Position numbers and translations under genes: made by a program. A stretch of 64,000 nucleotides of DNA from ZC4RG29 sp964521255 (GTDB lineage: Bacteria > Bacteroidota > Bacteroidia > Cytophagales > Cyclobacteriaceae): contig CAZFRM010000027.1 in NCBI GenBank assembly GCA_964521255.1, positions 5,200 to 69,199 of the forward strand, given 5' to 3'. This document shows, in pieces, positions 43,711 through 53,365 of this stretch (the first letter of the stretch is position 1; every line of letters starts with the position of its first letter). Under the pieces are notes generated by a model. That model was not told the DNA's origin, ran no database searches, and worked only from the letters and a program-made list of their open reading frames with translations.

Positions 43711-46158
43711 ATGAAAATTTTAAAGTTTGGTGGCTCTTCTGTTGCCACAGCTCAACGAATACAATCTGTTATTGAAATCATCAAGCCTTATCAAAAGGAT
43801 GGGGTGGCCGTAGTCTTTTCAGCTTTCGGTGGTGTAACGGATGCACTGATCGATGTAAGTCAGCTTGCTCTTCAGGGTGATGCCGCCTATCGCACCAGGC
43901 TTGAACAACTGGAGAAACGCCACCTTGAAGCTGTACGCGAACTACTAAGCGTGCAGAAGCAAGGAAGCACTCTTGCCCAGGTGAAAATAAAAATCAATGA
44001 GCTGGAGGATGTTCTGCATGGTGTTTTTCTTGTGAAGGAAAGAACCGCGCGTACGCTTGATTACATCATGAGCTTTGGTGAAAGACTGTCTGCTTACATC
44101 ATTTCAGAAGCAATGAAAGACAGGAACTTGCCAGCAGCTTTTCTTGATGCCCGTGAAGTGATCAGAACGGATGATCAGTTTGGAAACGCAAGGGTAGATT
44201 TTGATGTAACCAACAAACAGATTAGAAATCATTTTGAACAGAACACATCCCTCCACGTAATTACCGGATTCATCGGTTTTTCTGAAAGCGGTGAAACAAC
44301 AACGCTGGGGCGAAGCGGATCAGATTACACAGCCGCTATTTTTGCGGGAGCCCTGCAAGCTGAAGCTCTGGAGATATGGACGGATGTAAACGGAATGATG
44401 ACGGCCGACCCCCGAATGGTAAAGAAAGCCTTCACCGTTCCACAAATGAGTTATGAAGAAGCGATGGAGCTTTCTCACTTTGGCGCCAAAGTTATTTTCC
44501 CGGCCACTATGCAACCGGCGATGGCAGGTAAAATTCCTATTTGGATCAAGAATACTTTTAATCCGTCGTTTCAGGGTACCTTGATCAGCAATGAAATAAC
44601 CAATGGAAAGATCATCAAAGGAATATCCTCTATGAATGGCGTAAGCCTCATCAATGTTACCGGTAGTGGACTCGTTGGTGTGGTTGGTGTTTCCATGCGT
44701 TTGTTTGGTGCATTAGGTACTGAGAAGATTAATGTAATCCTTATCAGTCAGGCGTCTTCCGAGCACTCTATTTGTTTAGCTATCGAAAGTAAATATGGCA
44801 GGCGGGCAAAGGTTGCAATAGAAAGGGAATTTCAATATGAAATTCAAAATGAAGAAATGGAAGAAGTTATTATTGAAAATGATTTCTCCATCGTAGCAGT
44901 AGTAGGAGAGGGAATGAAACATAACCCAGGCACAAGTGGACGGATGTTCAGTGCACTGGGTAAAAATGGTGTTAATGTATTTGCCATTGCACAAGGTTCA
45001 TCAGAGCTTAATATTTCCGCTGTCGTTCGGCAAATTGATATCTCGAAAGCGCTGAATGCCCTGCATGAGGCATTCTTCCTTTCCGATAGAAAAGTGTTGA
45101 ACGTTTTTCTTGTCGGAACGGGACTCATTGGTAAAGCGCTGCTGAAAATGATGCATGATAATTACAAGCAGTTGTCTGCTGAAAGTCTTCTCGAAGTAAG
45201 TGTAACGGCCGTTGCCAACAGTAAGAAGATGCTCTTCAGCGAGGATGGTTTAGCATTTACCTCATCAATTGAGATGATGAAGGAACAGGGTGAAGCCATG
45301 AGCATGCATGCGTTCGCAGATAAGATGTTAAAACTCAATTTACCAAACAGCGTTTTTGTTGATTGTACGTCAAGCGAGGAAGTAGCCGGCTTTTATGAGC
45401 CTATACTGGATGCAAACATTTCCATTGTTACACCCAACAAAAAAGCCAATAGCAGTACGCTCGAAAAGTACAAGGCATTAAAGAAAACAGCGTTCAAACG
45501 TGGCGTAAAGTTTCTGTATGAAACAAATGTTGGTGCGGGGCTTCCTGTTATCAATACAATGAATGATCTGTTACTGAGTGGTGACAAAGTAATATCCATT
45601 GAAGCAGTTTTAAGCGGAACATTGAATTACATCTTCAGTTCTTTTGTTGAAGGAAGAAACTTTAGTGATGTAGTGAAGGAAGCTAAAGAAAAAGGATATA
45701 CTGAACCGGATCCTCGTGATGACCTTAATGGAATGGATGTAGCAAGAAAGATTTTAATACTTGCCCGCGAAGCAGGCTGGGAACTTGAATTAAGCGATAT
45801 TAAAGTTGAGAACCTCGTGCCGGAATCTTGTCAGGGAGAAATGCCTATTGATAAATTTTTTGATGAACTGATAAAACATGATGTGAATTTTGAGAAAATG
45901 AGAAAGCAGGCAGCCAGTCAAAACGAAAAACTCCGGTACATGGCTGTTCTTAACAATGGGAAAGTTTCTATCCAGCTAAAATCTGTTGACTCCGCTCATC
46001 CGTTTTATTCGCTTTCAGGCAGTGATAACATTATTCTCTTAACTACAGAACGCTATCACGAAAGACCTATGGTTATTCGGGGACCGGGAGCGGGTGCGGC
46101 GGTAACAGCAGCCGGTGTATTTGCTGACATTATTCGCATTGGACATTATGCGAAATAA
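43711..46158 (+). CDS. thrA: Bifunctional aspartokinase I/homoserine dehydrogenase I
   Basis: This 815-residue fusion has an N-terminal aspartokinase (MKILKFGGSSVATAQRIQSV; TTLGRSGSDYTAAIFAGAL) to about residue 290 and two ACT regulatory domains at about 310-460 (GLVGVVGVSMRLFGALGTEK, VAVVGEGMKHNPGTSGRMFS). The C-terminal homoserine dehydrogenase starts near 467 (NVFLVGTGLIGKALLKMM), with YTEPDPRDDLNGMDVARKIL late in it. It does the first and third steps from aspartate to homoserine. The ACT domains suggest feedback by threonine, in addition to attenuation from the leader. Its ATG lies 27 bp after the attenuator tail. Confidence 0.96.
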   Translation: MKILKFGGSSVATAQRIQSVIEIIKPYQKDGVAVVFSAFGGVTDALIDVSQLALQGDAAYRTRLEQLEKRHLEAVRELLSVQKQGSTLAQVKIKINELEDVLHGVFLVKERTARTLDYIMSFGERLSAYIISEAMKDRNLPAAFLDAREVIRTDDQFGNARVDFDVTNKQIRNHFEQNTSLHVITGFIGFSESGETTTLGRSGSDYTAAIFAGALQAEALEIWTDVNGMMTADPRMVKKAFTVPQMSYEEAMELSHFGAKVIFPATMQPAMAGKIPIWIKNTFNPSFQGTLISNEITNGKIIKGISSMNGVSLINVTGSGLVGVVGVSMRLFGALGTEKINVILISQASSEHSICLAIESKYGRRAKVAIEREFQYEIQNEEMEEVIIENDFSIVAVVGEGMKHNPGTSGRMFSALGKNGVNVFAIAQGSSELNISAVVRQIDISKALNALHEAFFLSDRKVLNVFLVGTGLIGKALLKMMHDNYKQLSAESLLEVSVTAVANSKKMLFSEDGLAFTSSIEMMKEQGEAMSMHAFADKMLKLNLPNSVFVDCTSSEEVAGFYEPILDANISIVTPNKKANSSTLEKYKALKKTAFKRGVKFLYETNVGAGLPVINTMNDLLLSGDKVISIEAVLSGTLNYIFSSFVEGRNFSDVVKEAKEKGYTEPDPRDDLNGMDVARKILILAREAGWELELSDIKVENLVPESCQGEMPIDKFFDELIKHDVNFEKMRKQAASQNEKLRYMAVLNNGKVSIQLKSVDSAHPFYSLSGSDNIILLTTERYHERPMVIRGPGAGAAVTAAGVFADIIRIGHYAK

Positions 46159-46227
46159 TTGGTTGTTGTATCAAAGTAAATGATCAAGAAAACGATTAAG
46201 TGGTAATTTTTATCTGACTTCGAAAAA

Positions 46228-47160
46228 ATGAAATCAATAAGAGCTTTAGCGCCGGCAACCGTGGCAAATGTGACTTGCGGCTTTGACATATTTGGATTTG
46301 CCGTGGAGCGTCCCTTTGATGAAGTAATTTTAACGCTAAAGGATGAGCCGGGCGTAGCGATAACCAGTATTAAGGGAGACGAAGGAAGACTTCCTTTGGC
46401 CACAGAAAAAAATACAGCCAGCGTAGCAGTGCTTGAATTTTTGAAAGCAATTGGAAGCAGCCAGGGAGTGAATATTGAGCTGCTTAAAAATCTTCCGTTA
46501 GGCAGCGGCATGGGTTCAAGCGCAGCGAGTTCTGTTGCTGCGTTGGTAGCCATCAATCATCTGTTAGGGGCACCGATGGAGCGTAAGGAATTGCTTCCAT
46601 TTGCAATGGAGGCCGAACGCGTCGCCTGTGGTTCAGGACATGCCGACAATGTTGCACCTTCATTGCTTGGAGGTTTTGTGCTTGTGCGAGGCTATGATCC
46701 TTTGGATGTTGTTTCTATTCCTACCCCTGATAATTTATACTGTACGCTTGTACATCCTCAACTGGAACTTAAAACAGAAGACTCAAGAAAAGTATTAAAA
46801 GTATCTGTTCCGCTGCGTGAGGCGGTGAAACAGTGGGGTAATATTGCGGGATTGATTACAGGATTGATGAAGCCTGATTATGATTTGATAAGCCGGTCAA
46901 TGAATGATTACATCATAGAGCCTATTCGCTCAGTACTGATACCAGGATTTGAAACGATCAAGCAGTCGGTAATTCAGTCGGGCGCTTTAGGATCAGGAAT
47001 ATCTGGCTCAGGGCCAACGATCTTCGCCCTGAGTAAGGATGCTGGCACGGCTCAGAAGGTTGGTGACATTATTCAACAACAATTCAGCCGGTTTGAAGTG
47101 GATAGCGAGATATACATTTCCAAGATCAATCAGCGCGGAGCAGAGATCGTTCAATCATAA
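46228..47160 (+). CDS. thrB: Homoserine kinase
   Basis: This 310-residue GHMP-family kinase phosphorylates homoserine with ATP. The ATP-binding loop reads LPLGSGMGSSAASSVAALVA, and late motifs include GSGISGSGPTIFAL, typical of ThrB. The N-terminus (ALAPATVANVTCGFDIFGFA) contains the substrate-binding P-A-T-x-A-N-x-x-x-G-F-D pattern. It starts 69 bp after thrA and ends 19 bp before thrC, as expected in a thrABC operon. Confidence 0.96.
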   Translation: MKSIRALAPATVANVTCGFDIFGFAVERPFDEVILTLKDEPGVAITSIKGDEGRLPLATEKNTASVAVLEFLKAIGSSQGVNIELLKNLPLGSGMGSSAASSVAALVAINHLLGAPMERKELLPFAMEAERVACGSGHADNVAPSLLGGFVLVRGYDPLDVVSIPTPDNLYCTLVHPQLELKTEDSRKVLKVSVPLREAVKQWGNIAGLITGLMKPDYDLISRSMNDYIIEPIRSVLIPGFETIKQSVIQSGALGSGISGSGPTIFALSKDAGTAQKVGDIIQQQFSRFEVDSEIYISKINQRGAEIVQS

Positions 47161-47179
47161 GACCAGGAGAAGAATAGGA

Positions 47180-48481
47180 ATGTTTTTTTATAGTACACAT
47201 AACAAGAATCTGAAAGTAAACCTCCAACAGGCGGTAACGCAGGGATTAGCGCCCGATAATGGTTTGTACATGCCCGAACGGATTCCATTATTGCCAAACA
47301 CTTTTTTTGATTCTATTGAAAAGAAATCATTTCAGGAGATTGCCTTCACAGTTGCTGATCATTTCCTTGGCGAGGATATTCCAAAAGAGGAGTTAAAAAA
47401 AATTGTTGAGCATACCATTCAGTTTGATGCTCCTCTTGTTAAAATCGAAGAGCGTATTTACGCATTAGAATTATTTCATGGGCCGACGCTTGCGTTTAAA
47501 GATTTTGGTGCACGGTTCATGTCGCAGTTGTTGAGCTACTTCGCCAGGCAACAGGAAAAAGAAATTGTGATTTTGGTAGCCACTTCAGGTGATACCGGCA
47601 GCGCCGTTGCCAATGGATTTCTTGGGGTTGAAGGGATTAAGGTAATTGTGCTGTATCCTTCAGGTAAGGTTAGTGAGGTACAGGAAAAGCAATTTACAAC
47701 GCTTGGAAAAAATATTACTGCGTTGGAAGTGGATGGAACATTTGATGATTGCCAGCGATTGGTGAAACAAGCTTTTCTTGATGAAGATCTTCGAAAACAT
47801 TTGTTTCTTACCTCAGCCAATTCCATTAATATAGCGCGACTGATCCCTCAGTCGTTTTATTATTTTCATGCCTATGCGCAGGTCAGGCATTTAAATACGC
47901 CTGTCGTATTTGCTGTGCCCAGCGGAAACTTTGGCAATCTAACGGCAGGGCTGATGGCAAAGCGCATGGGCTTGCCGATTGATCATTTTATAGCGGCTAC
48001 GAACATTAACGATGTTGTTCCGAAGTATCTTGATACAAAGATTTTTTCACCGCGTCCTTCCGAACAAACGATCAGCAATGCTATGGATGTTGGCAATCCA
48101 AGCAATTTTGTGCGCATGCTTGATCTTTATGATAATGACTTTCAAAAATTATCATCAGATGTTAGTGGGTTTTCTTTTTCAGATGAAGAGACACAATCAG
48201 TGATGAGAGATATCTTTAATCGGAGAGGATATATTTTAGATCCTCATGGAGCTGTAGGTTATCTTGGCTTAAAGAAATATTTAAGCGAGCATAAAAATGC
48301 TACAGGTATATTTCTCGAAACCGCGCATCCGGGAAAGTTTCAGGAAGTGGTGGAACGTACATTAAATATGCCGCTGCAATTACCCGATGCTTTAAAGGCT
48401 TTTTTGGAACAACCCAAGGTATCCATTAAGATGTCTAATAAGTTTCAAGACCTCCGGCATTTTATCCTTGAACGATTTTAG
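47180..48481 (+). CDS. thrC: Threonine synthase
   Basis: This 433-residue PLP enzyme turns O-phosphohomoserine into threonine. The PLP lysine is expected at Lys107 in LAFKDFGARF, and the phosphate-binding region is VATSGDTGSAVANGF. The N-terminus (MFFYSTHNKNLKVNLQQAVT) is typical of the family. I chose the ATG at 47180 because a longer frame from 47039 runs back into thrB and adds 47 unrelated residues. It converges with the pcm gene, 10 bp apart at the stops. Confidence 0.96.
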   Translation: MFFYSTHNKNLKVNLQQAVTQGLAPDNGLYMPERIPLLPNTFFDSIEKKSFQEIAFTVADHFLGEDIPKEELKKIVEHTIQFDAPLVKIEERIYALELFHGPTLAFKDFGARFMSQLLSYFARQQEKEIVILVATSGDTGSAVANGFLGVEGIKVIVLYPSGKVSEVQEKQFTTLGKNITALEVDGTFDDCQRLVKQAFLDEDLRKHLFLTSANSINIARLIPQSFYYFHAYAQVRHLNTPVVFAVPSGNFGNLTAGLMAKRMGLPIDHFIAATNINDVVPKYLDTKIFSPRPSEQTISNAMDVGNPSNFVRMLDLYDNDFQKLSSDVSGFSFSDEETQSVMRDIFNRRGYILDPHGAVGYLGLKKYLSEHKNATGIFLETAHPGKFQEVVERTLNMPLQLPDALKAFLEQPKVSIKMSNKFQDLRHFILERF

Positions 48482-48491
48482 TTTTCCCGGT

Positions 48492-49142
48492 TCATTTTTT
48501 CCACCCTTTTTCACCCAGAAGAGGCACAAAAGCGAAGAAGTCAAACCGCTCTTCGAACAATTTTCCATCCTTTTTCCTGATTCGCATCATCATTTGCCTT
48601 TCCCGGTCGCCCACCGGAATAACCAAAATTCCGTCATCCGCCAATTGATCGGTAAGCGCTGTTGGGATAACCGGGGCGCCGGCGGTAACGATTATTTTAT
48701 TAAAAGGCGCCTTCGCGGGAAGCCCTTTGGACCCATCTCCATAAAAAAAGAAGGGTTTGTACCCCATTTCAGGTAAAAATTTCCGGGTGGATTCGTAAAG
48801 ATTCCGGTTGTACTCTATAGTATATACTTTGGCCCCCATTTCCAGCAGGATACAGGCCTGGTAGCCTGAGCCCGTACCAATTTCAAGTACCTTATCGTTC
48901 GGCTTGATTTCCAGCTTCTCCGTTTGGAAGGCAACAGTATAGGGTTGCGAAATCGTTTGACCTTCCCCGATCGGAAAAGCCTTGTCCTCATAGGCATGTT
49001 CAAGGAGCGCATTTTCGAAAAAAAAGTGCCTTGGAACTTTGCCAATTGCACTCAGAACACCCTCGTCTGAAATGCCTTTTAAACGCAGTTTTTTTACTAG
49101 TTTATTGCGCAATCCGCGCTGCTTATAATTATCCTCAAACAT
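48492..49142 (-). CDS. pcm: Protein-L-isoaspartate O-methyltransferase
   Basis: This 216-residue protein methylates L-isoaspartyl residues in damaged proteins. SAM-binding motif I is VLEIGTGSGYQACIL, preceded by the family motif GEGQTISQPYTVAFQTE, and followed by NKIIVTAGAPVIPTALTDQL and GILVIPVGD. The ATG at 49142 (MFEDNYKQRGLRNKLVKKL) fits the family N-terminus; an ATG at 49166 would add eight atypical residues. It stands alone. Confidence 0.94.
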   Translation of the reverse strand: MFEDNYKQRGLRNKLVKKLRLKGISDEGVLSAIGKVPRHFFFENALLEHAYEDKAFPIGEGQTISQPYTVAFQTEKLEIKPNDKVLEIGTGSGYQACILLEMGAKVYTIEYNRNLYESTRKFLPEMGYKPFFFYGDGSKGLPAKAPFNKIIVTAGAPVIPTALTDQLADDGILVIPVGDRERQMMMRIRKKDGKLFEERFDFFAFVPLLGEKGWKK

Positions 49143-49434
49143 GCAATTTTGGGCTAAAAAAGGCATTTTTTACACCTTAACAAAGTTTCAGTAAATCTTT
49201 AGGAAAATTCGAACCTATGCTCTTACTTTATGGTTCTCTCCACACAGTGAAAAAGCTTTTTGCCATAGCGTTCACATGTGTTATCCTGCTCTGACAGTAG
49301 GTGTGGCTCAGGCCATACGCTACTGCATGGGCAGGTGAGAGTTTATCCCTCCGAGTTACATCATTATTTCCGTTTTCTTAAGTGCCTTCACCAGTTAATT
49401 AGCGGGTAAAATTGTGTTATTAAGTACGTGCACC
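49143..49434. other. Intergenic region upstream of the OmpH-like gene
   Basis: About 290 bases between the divergent pcm start and the promoter of the OmpH-like gene. No gene, tRNA or recognised RNA was seen. A GC-richer patch near 49300-49370 could be structured, but no good stem was found by eye. Confidence 0.5.
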
Positions 49435-49463
49435 TTGAAATCTTTGAAGGATAGTTATATTTG
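49435..49463 (+). promoter_or_regulatory. Bacteroidota-type promoter (TTG-18 bp-TATATTTG)
   Basis: TTG at 49435-49437 and TATATTTG at 49456-49463, 18 bp apart, match the -33/-7 pattern of Bacteroidota vegetative promoters. The ATG of the OmpH-like gene follows at 49490. Confidence 0.65.
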
Positions 49464-49489
49464 CCCCAATTATTTAACCTTAAACCTTG

Positions 49490-50104
49490 ATGAAAAATCT
49501 TTCCTTGATATTGAACATTGTACTGCTGGTGGCGGTAGGTGTATTGTACTATCTCCATTTTTCAGGACGTCCGGCGAACACGATTAGCGGTTCATCAGCT
49601 CAGTCAGGAGATTTGAAGTTTGCGTACATAAAATCCGATTCAGTCCTAAAGAATTACGATTACCTCGAAATAAAGAAAAAGGAACTTGAAGAGCGTACAA
49701 AGAAATTAGACCTTGAATACAGAAGTCGCGCACAAGGCTTGCAAAATGATATCAATGATTATCAACGAAACGTTGGCAATCTGACTTTATCACAAGCTCG
49801 CGCATTAGAAGAAGATCTTAACAAGAAACGTCAAAACCTTGCCATGTACGAGCAAAGCCTTACGCAAGAATTGATGAATGAAGAACAAAAGCTTAACAAG
49901 GAATTATATGACAGGATAACTGTCTATCTGAAAAAATACGGTCAGGAAAAAGGTCTTCAGGTTGTACTCAAATTAGATCCCACCAGTGACCTTCTTTTTG
50001 GTGGCGATAGTCTGGATATAACAAAGGAAGTTATTGTTGGTCTCAACGAAGATTATAAAAAAGAAACGTCTTCGCCGGCTGACTCAACAGGTGGTAAGAA
50101 GTAA
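49490..50104 (+). CDS. OmpH/Skp-family periplasmic chaperone-like protein
   Basis: This 204-residue protein has an uncleaved or weakly cleaved N-terminal hydrophobic helix (LILNIVLLVAVGVLYYL). It continues with the OmpH pattern: strand FAYIKSDSVLKNYDYLEIKK, a long charged coiled coil (about 60-140), and the return strand LQVVLKLDPTSDLLFGGDSL. Skp-like proteins hold unfolded outer membrane proteins in the periplasm as trimers. This one keeps a membrane anchor, as many Bacteroidota versions do. The ATG at 49490 is preferred over a TTG one codon earlier. A clear promoter precedes it and a terminator follows. Confidence 0.9.
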   Translation: MKNLSLILNIVLLVAVGVLYYLHFSGRPANTISGSSAQSGDLKFAYIKSDSVLKNYDYLEIKKKELEERTKKLDLEYRSRAQGLQNDINDYQRNVGNLTLSQARALEEDLNKKRQNLAMYEQSLTQELMNEEQKLNKELYDRITVYLKKYGQEKGLQVVLKLDPTSDLLFGGDSLDITKEVIVGLNEDYKKETSSPADSTGGKK

Positions 50105-50135
50105 ACGGGTATACCTGATGCCATGAATAACACTT

Positions 50136-50166
50136 AAACCGGTTTCTTAAACGAGCCGGTTTTTTA
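50136..50166 (+). terminator. Rho-independent terminator
   Basis: AAACCGG at 50136-50142 pairs with CCGGTTT at 50156-50162, followed by a T run. It ends the OmpH-like transcript before the transporter-HEAT-CNB gene. Confidence 0.88.
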
Positions 50167-50198
50167 TTTTATTATATTTGAGATCATTCAGTGCGTGA

Positions 50199-53100
50199 AT
50201 GGAAAAAAGATTAGCAGGAACATTAGAGTTAAGAACGGATGAACAGCGGCAGGTTGTTCTCATGTTATGTACCGGTTTTTTCATGGGTGTTTTCATAGCA
50301 ACGTACCAGGTAACTGCTGATTCATTATTTCTTAATCGCCTGGGTCAATACCTTGACAAAGCCTTCCTTATTGCCGGTGGACTTGGCATTATAACAACTT
50401 CCTTGTTTACTACATTTCAGAACTGGATCAGGTTCAATGTTCTTGTACTGGTGAGTGTGTCGTTAATTTTCATTTTCACTGTCTCGGTATACATTCTTCT
50501 TCATAGTGGTCATCCCGAATGGGAAACTCCGTTGCTGTTCACAATGTATTGCATGAGCGGACCCATTACTGCCGTGTTGCTGTTAAGCTTCTGGGGGATT
50601 TTTGGCCGGTTATTTAATTTCCGGCAATCCAAACGTATCATTGGCTGGATTGACACAGGGCAATTGATTGCAGCAATAGTGGCTACCTTTTCCATTCCGT
50701 TTACGGCTAAGGTAATTCCGGATACCACCAGCTACCTGCTGATATGTGCGCTCAGCATTTTGATATGTTTTATTTTAATGATTGTTATCTCCTCACGATT
50801 TACACTTGTTAAAAATGATCCGAAGGAATTTGGTTCTTCTGTGAGAAAAGAAACGAGCCTCCGTAAAATTCTTGCCAATCCCTATATCTTACTCTTATCA
50901 TCTTTTTTGTTGGTCTCGATGATAACCTATGTATTCAACCAGTACGCTTTTCAGGAAGTAGTTAAAGAGCAATATCCGACGGAAAGAGAATTGACGAACT
51001 TCAACGCCTTTTTCACCGGATCAGTTTATGGGTTGAGCTTACTGATGCAGACTTTTGTAAACAATCGGATCATCAGTAATTACGGATTGCGCATTTCGCT
51101 ATTTATTCTTCCTATTGTGGTTGGCATATTTTCTCTGGGAGCGTTTTTCACAGGAATATTTGTTGGCTTTGACAAGACGGAATCTCCTGCAGGATTTGTC
51201 TTCTTCTTCCTGTTTGTTGCTATTAGCCGCATGTTCAACTGGATGTTACGTGACTCGCTTGAAAACCCGGTCTTCAAACTTTTCTTTATTCCCCTTGATA
51301 ACCGTATTCGCTTTAATGTACAATCTAAAGTAGAAGGTTTGGTGAATGAAAGTGCACGGTTTATTACCGGTCTGCTGATCTTCCTTTTTGCTTTTCTTCC
51401 TTTTATTAAAATCGTCCATTTCTCCATTCTGCTGTTAATCCTGGCAGGCATTTATTTTCTTGTAGTGAACAGGATGTATAATGGCTATCGTTCTCAAATC
51501 AAAGCGAAACTGGAAAGCTCTGACTTCCAGCAGGAGAAACTTGAGAAAGGTTTTGCCAAGGTGACATCGCGATTGGAAGAAATGTTAACGGCACCTTCAT
51601 CTTCCAAAGCTGTATTTTCTTTCAAGCTTTTGGAAAAAATCAACGCTGCCAACATTCCTGCATGGATAAATACACTGATGAAAAATTCGGACGAATCAAC
51701 CAAGAATTATGCGCAGGAAAGGATGAATGAAATCAAAGGTCTCTCCGTATCGGATAAATATGTAATCCGGTTAGATGAGACAAAGGCCACTTCCGGCGAG
51801 AAAAAAATACTCAGCCGCGGTGATCTTCAAATGATAATTGAGAATGGTGGTGATATTACAAAATCAAGAATTCAGAAACTTTGCCGATCGACAAATCCGG
51901 ATGACAGGCACTATGCCGCAGAGTTGTTGCTTCATACTTCGCGTGATGAATGTAATTCATTTTTGCTTGAGCTTCTCCTCGACCCGGAGTCTAAGGTGAG
52001 AAATACTGCGATAAAAACGTCAATCAAAAAGAGCAACCCCGAAGTTATTAGCGCACTGATTGATAACCTGGGAAATCCAGTTTACAGTAATTCGGCTATG
52101 AATGCACTTGTGCTTATCGGTGCAGATACTTTACCTGCAATGGAGTCAGCATTTTACCGTAGTGGACAACCAACACACGTCATGCTTAGAATTATCCAGG
52201 TAATGGGCAGAATTGGTGGTCAGAAAGCTAAAGAAATGTTATGGGGTAAAATTGATTATCCGAATAAAGTTATTGTTTCTCAGTTGCTGCTATCCTTAGG
52301 TGAATGTGGTTTTAAAGCTGGTATCTCCCAGGTAACCCGAATCAAATATGCAATTGAAGCAGATATAGCGGACATCCGGTGGAATCTCAGTGCCATACAG
52401 GAGATTGGTGACGAAGGATTTGCAGATCAAATCAAAAAATCACTGCGTTGGGAAATTCAGAATGACATTGAACACATATACATGCTCCTGGCCATGCTTT
52501 ATGATACACGTTCCATTCAGTTGGTAAAAGAAAATATTGATAGCGGAACAAGTGAGAATATTACCTATGCAGTTGAGTTGTTAGATGTATTCTTGTCTGA
52601 TCAGTTGAAGCAGCGTGTTATTCCAATCCTCGATGATCTTACCGATAATGAACGTATCAACGGGCTTGACGATTTTTATCCGAGGGTAAAACTTGATTCA
52701 CGGTTAGTTCTTAAGTTCATGATCAACCGTGATTTCACACAAGCTAACCGGTGGACGAAGGCATGTATTCTCTTCCAGATAGGAACGCAAAGGATGGATG
52801 ATTTTAAACTGGATCTTATCGCCCAGCTTTTCAATCCCGATCAGCTCATACGTGAGATATCGGCATGGGCACTTTATCAAATTGATCAGAACGATTATTA
52901 CCAAAACACTCCGCGTCTGGGTGCTACCCTGAAAAAAGAACTAGATGATTTGATTTTGTTCTCGCGCAAGATGACCACGTTTGAAAAAGTTCTCTTTTTT
53001 CAACGTATCCCCGTCTTCGAAAATATTACCGGTATTACCCTTTCCTATCTTGCAGATATAAGTACAGAAGTAAGGCTTGGCAGGGGTGAGTCATTGACGC

Positions 53101-53354
53101 TGGATGATATGCGTAATAATGATTTCTTTGTAATTGTCAGGGGTTCAGTGCAATTCTTTCAACAAGGCGAAATGGTTGCCATCTTTAAGGAAGGGCAATT
53201 CGTAGGGGAAATGCTCTCACTACCAAATTTCCTCAATACAAATATCATTGTTGCCCAAACCGACCTTGTTGCATTGAAATTTAATAAAGATCAATTCTAT
53301 GAATTGCTCGCGGATAATGTGAGCATGTCTGAACAAATTCTGGAACATGTTTGA
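50199..53354 (+). CDS. Large fusion: NTT/MFS-like transporter, HEAT repeats and cyclic-nucleotide-binding-like domain
   Basis: This 1051-residue protein has three parts. Residues 1-430 hold about 12 membrane helices (for example MLCTGFFMGVFIATYQVTAD, AAIVATFSIPFTAKVIP) in a layout like ATP/ADP translocase-related MFS carriers. Residues about 440-920 are soluble helical repeats of HEAT type (SKVRNTAIKTSIKKSNPEVI, NSAMNALVLIGADTLPAMES). Residues about 930-1050 form a cNMP-binding-like beta barrel (FFQRIPVFENITGITLSYLA, GSVQFFQQGEMVAIFKEGQF, VGEMLSLPNF). The Arg that binds the cyclic phosphate in classical domains is not visible after VGEMLSLPNF, so ligand binding is uncertain. Transport substrate is unknown. 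Confidence 0.88.
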   Translation: MEKRLAGTLELRTDEQRQVVLMLCTGFFMGVFIATYQVTADSLFLNRLGQYLDKAFLIAGGLGIITTSLFTTFQNWIRFNVLVLVSVSLIFIFTVSVYILLHSGHPEWETPLLFTMYCMSGPITAVLLLSFWGIFGRLFNFRQSKRIIGWIDTGQLIAAIVATFSIPFTAKVIPDTTSYLLICALSILICFILMIVISSRFTLVKNDPKEFGSSVRKETSLRKILANPYILLLSSFLLVSMITYVFNQYAFQEVVKEQYPTERELTNFNAFFTGSVYGLSLLMQTFVNNRIISNYGLRISLFILPIVVGIFSLGAFFTGIFVGFDKTESPAGFVFFFLFVAISRMFNWMLRDSLENPVFKLFFIPLDNRIRFNVQSKVEGLVNESARFITGLLIFLFAFLPFIKIVHFSILLLILAGIYFLVVNRMYNGYRSQIKAKLESSDFQQEKLEKGFAKVTSRLEEMLTAPSSSKAVFSFKLLEKINAANIPAWINTLMKNSDESTKNYAQERMNEIKGLSVSDKYVIRLDETKATSGEKKILSRGDLQMIIENGGDITKSRIQKLCRSTNPDDRHYAAELLLHTSRDECNSFLLELLLDPESKVRNTAIKTSIKKSNPEVISALIDNLGNPVYSNSAMNALVLIGADTLPAMESAFYRSGQPTHVMLRIIQVMGRIGGQKAKEMLWGKIDYPNKVIVSQLLLSLGECGFKAGISQVTRIKYAIEADIADIRWNLSAIQEIGDEGFADQIKKSLRWEIQNDIEHIYMLLAMLYDTRSIQLVKENIDSGTSENITYAVELLDVFLSDQLKQRVIPILDDLTDNERINGLDDFYPRVKLDSRLVLKFMINRDFTQANRWTKACILFQIGTQRMDDFKLDLIAQLFNPDQLIREISAWALYQIDQNDYYQNTPRLGATLKKELDDLILFSRKMTTFEKVLFFQRIPVFENITGITLSYLADISTEVRLGRGESLTLDDMRNNDFFVIVRGSVQFFQQGEMVAIFKEGQFVGEMLSLPNFLNTNIIVAQTDLVALKFNKDQFYELLADNVSMSEQILEHV

Positions 53355-53365
53355 TATTGGAATTT

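Noticed and set aside
43587..43775. A 62-codon ORF rich in His and Tyr (starting MHYYHHICNNHY) before thrA
   Set aside because: It is the same stretch as the threonine leader peptide read in another frame, and it runs past the thrA start. The frame with Thr/Ile codons followed at once by a stop and hairpins explains the sequence better.
47039..47179. 47-residue extension of threonine synthase
   Set aside because: It overlaps the end of thrB and does not resemble threonine synthase N-termini. The ATG at 47180 matches the family.
49280..49380. GC-richer patch upstream of the OmpH-like gene that could be a structured RNA
   Set aside because: No stable stem, T-tract or known motif (signal recognition particle RNA, 6S, tRNA) was found by eye.
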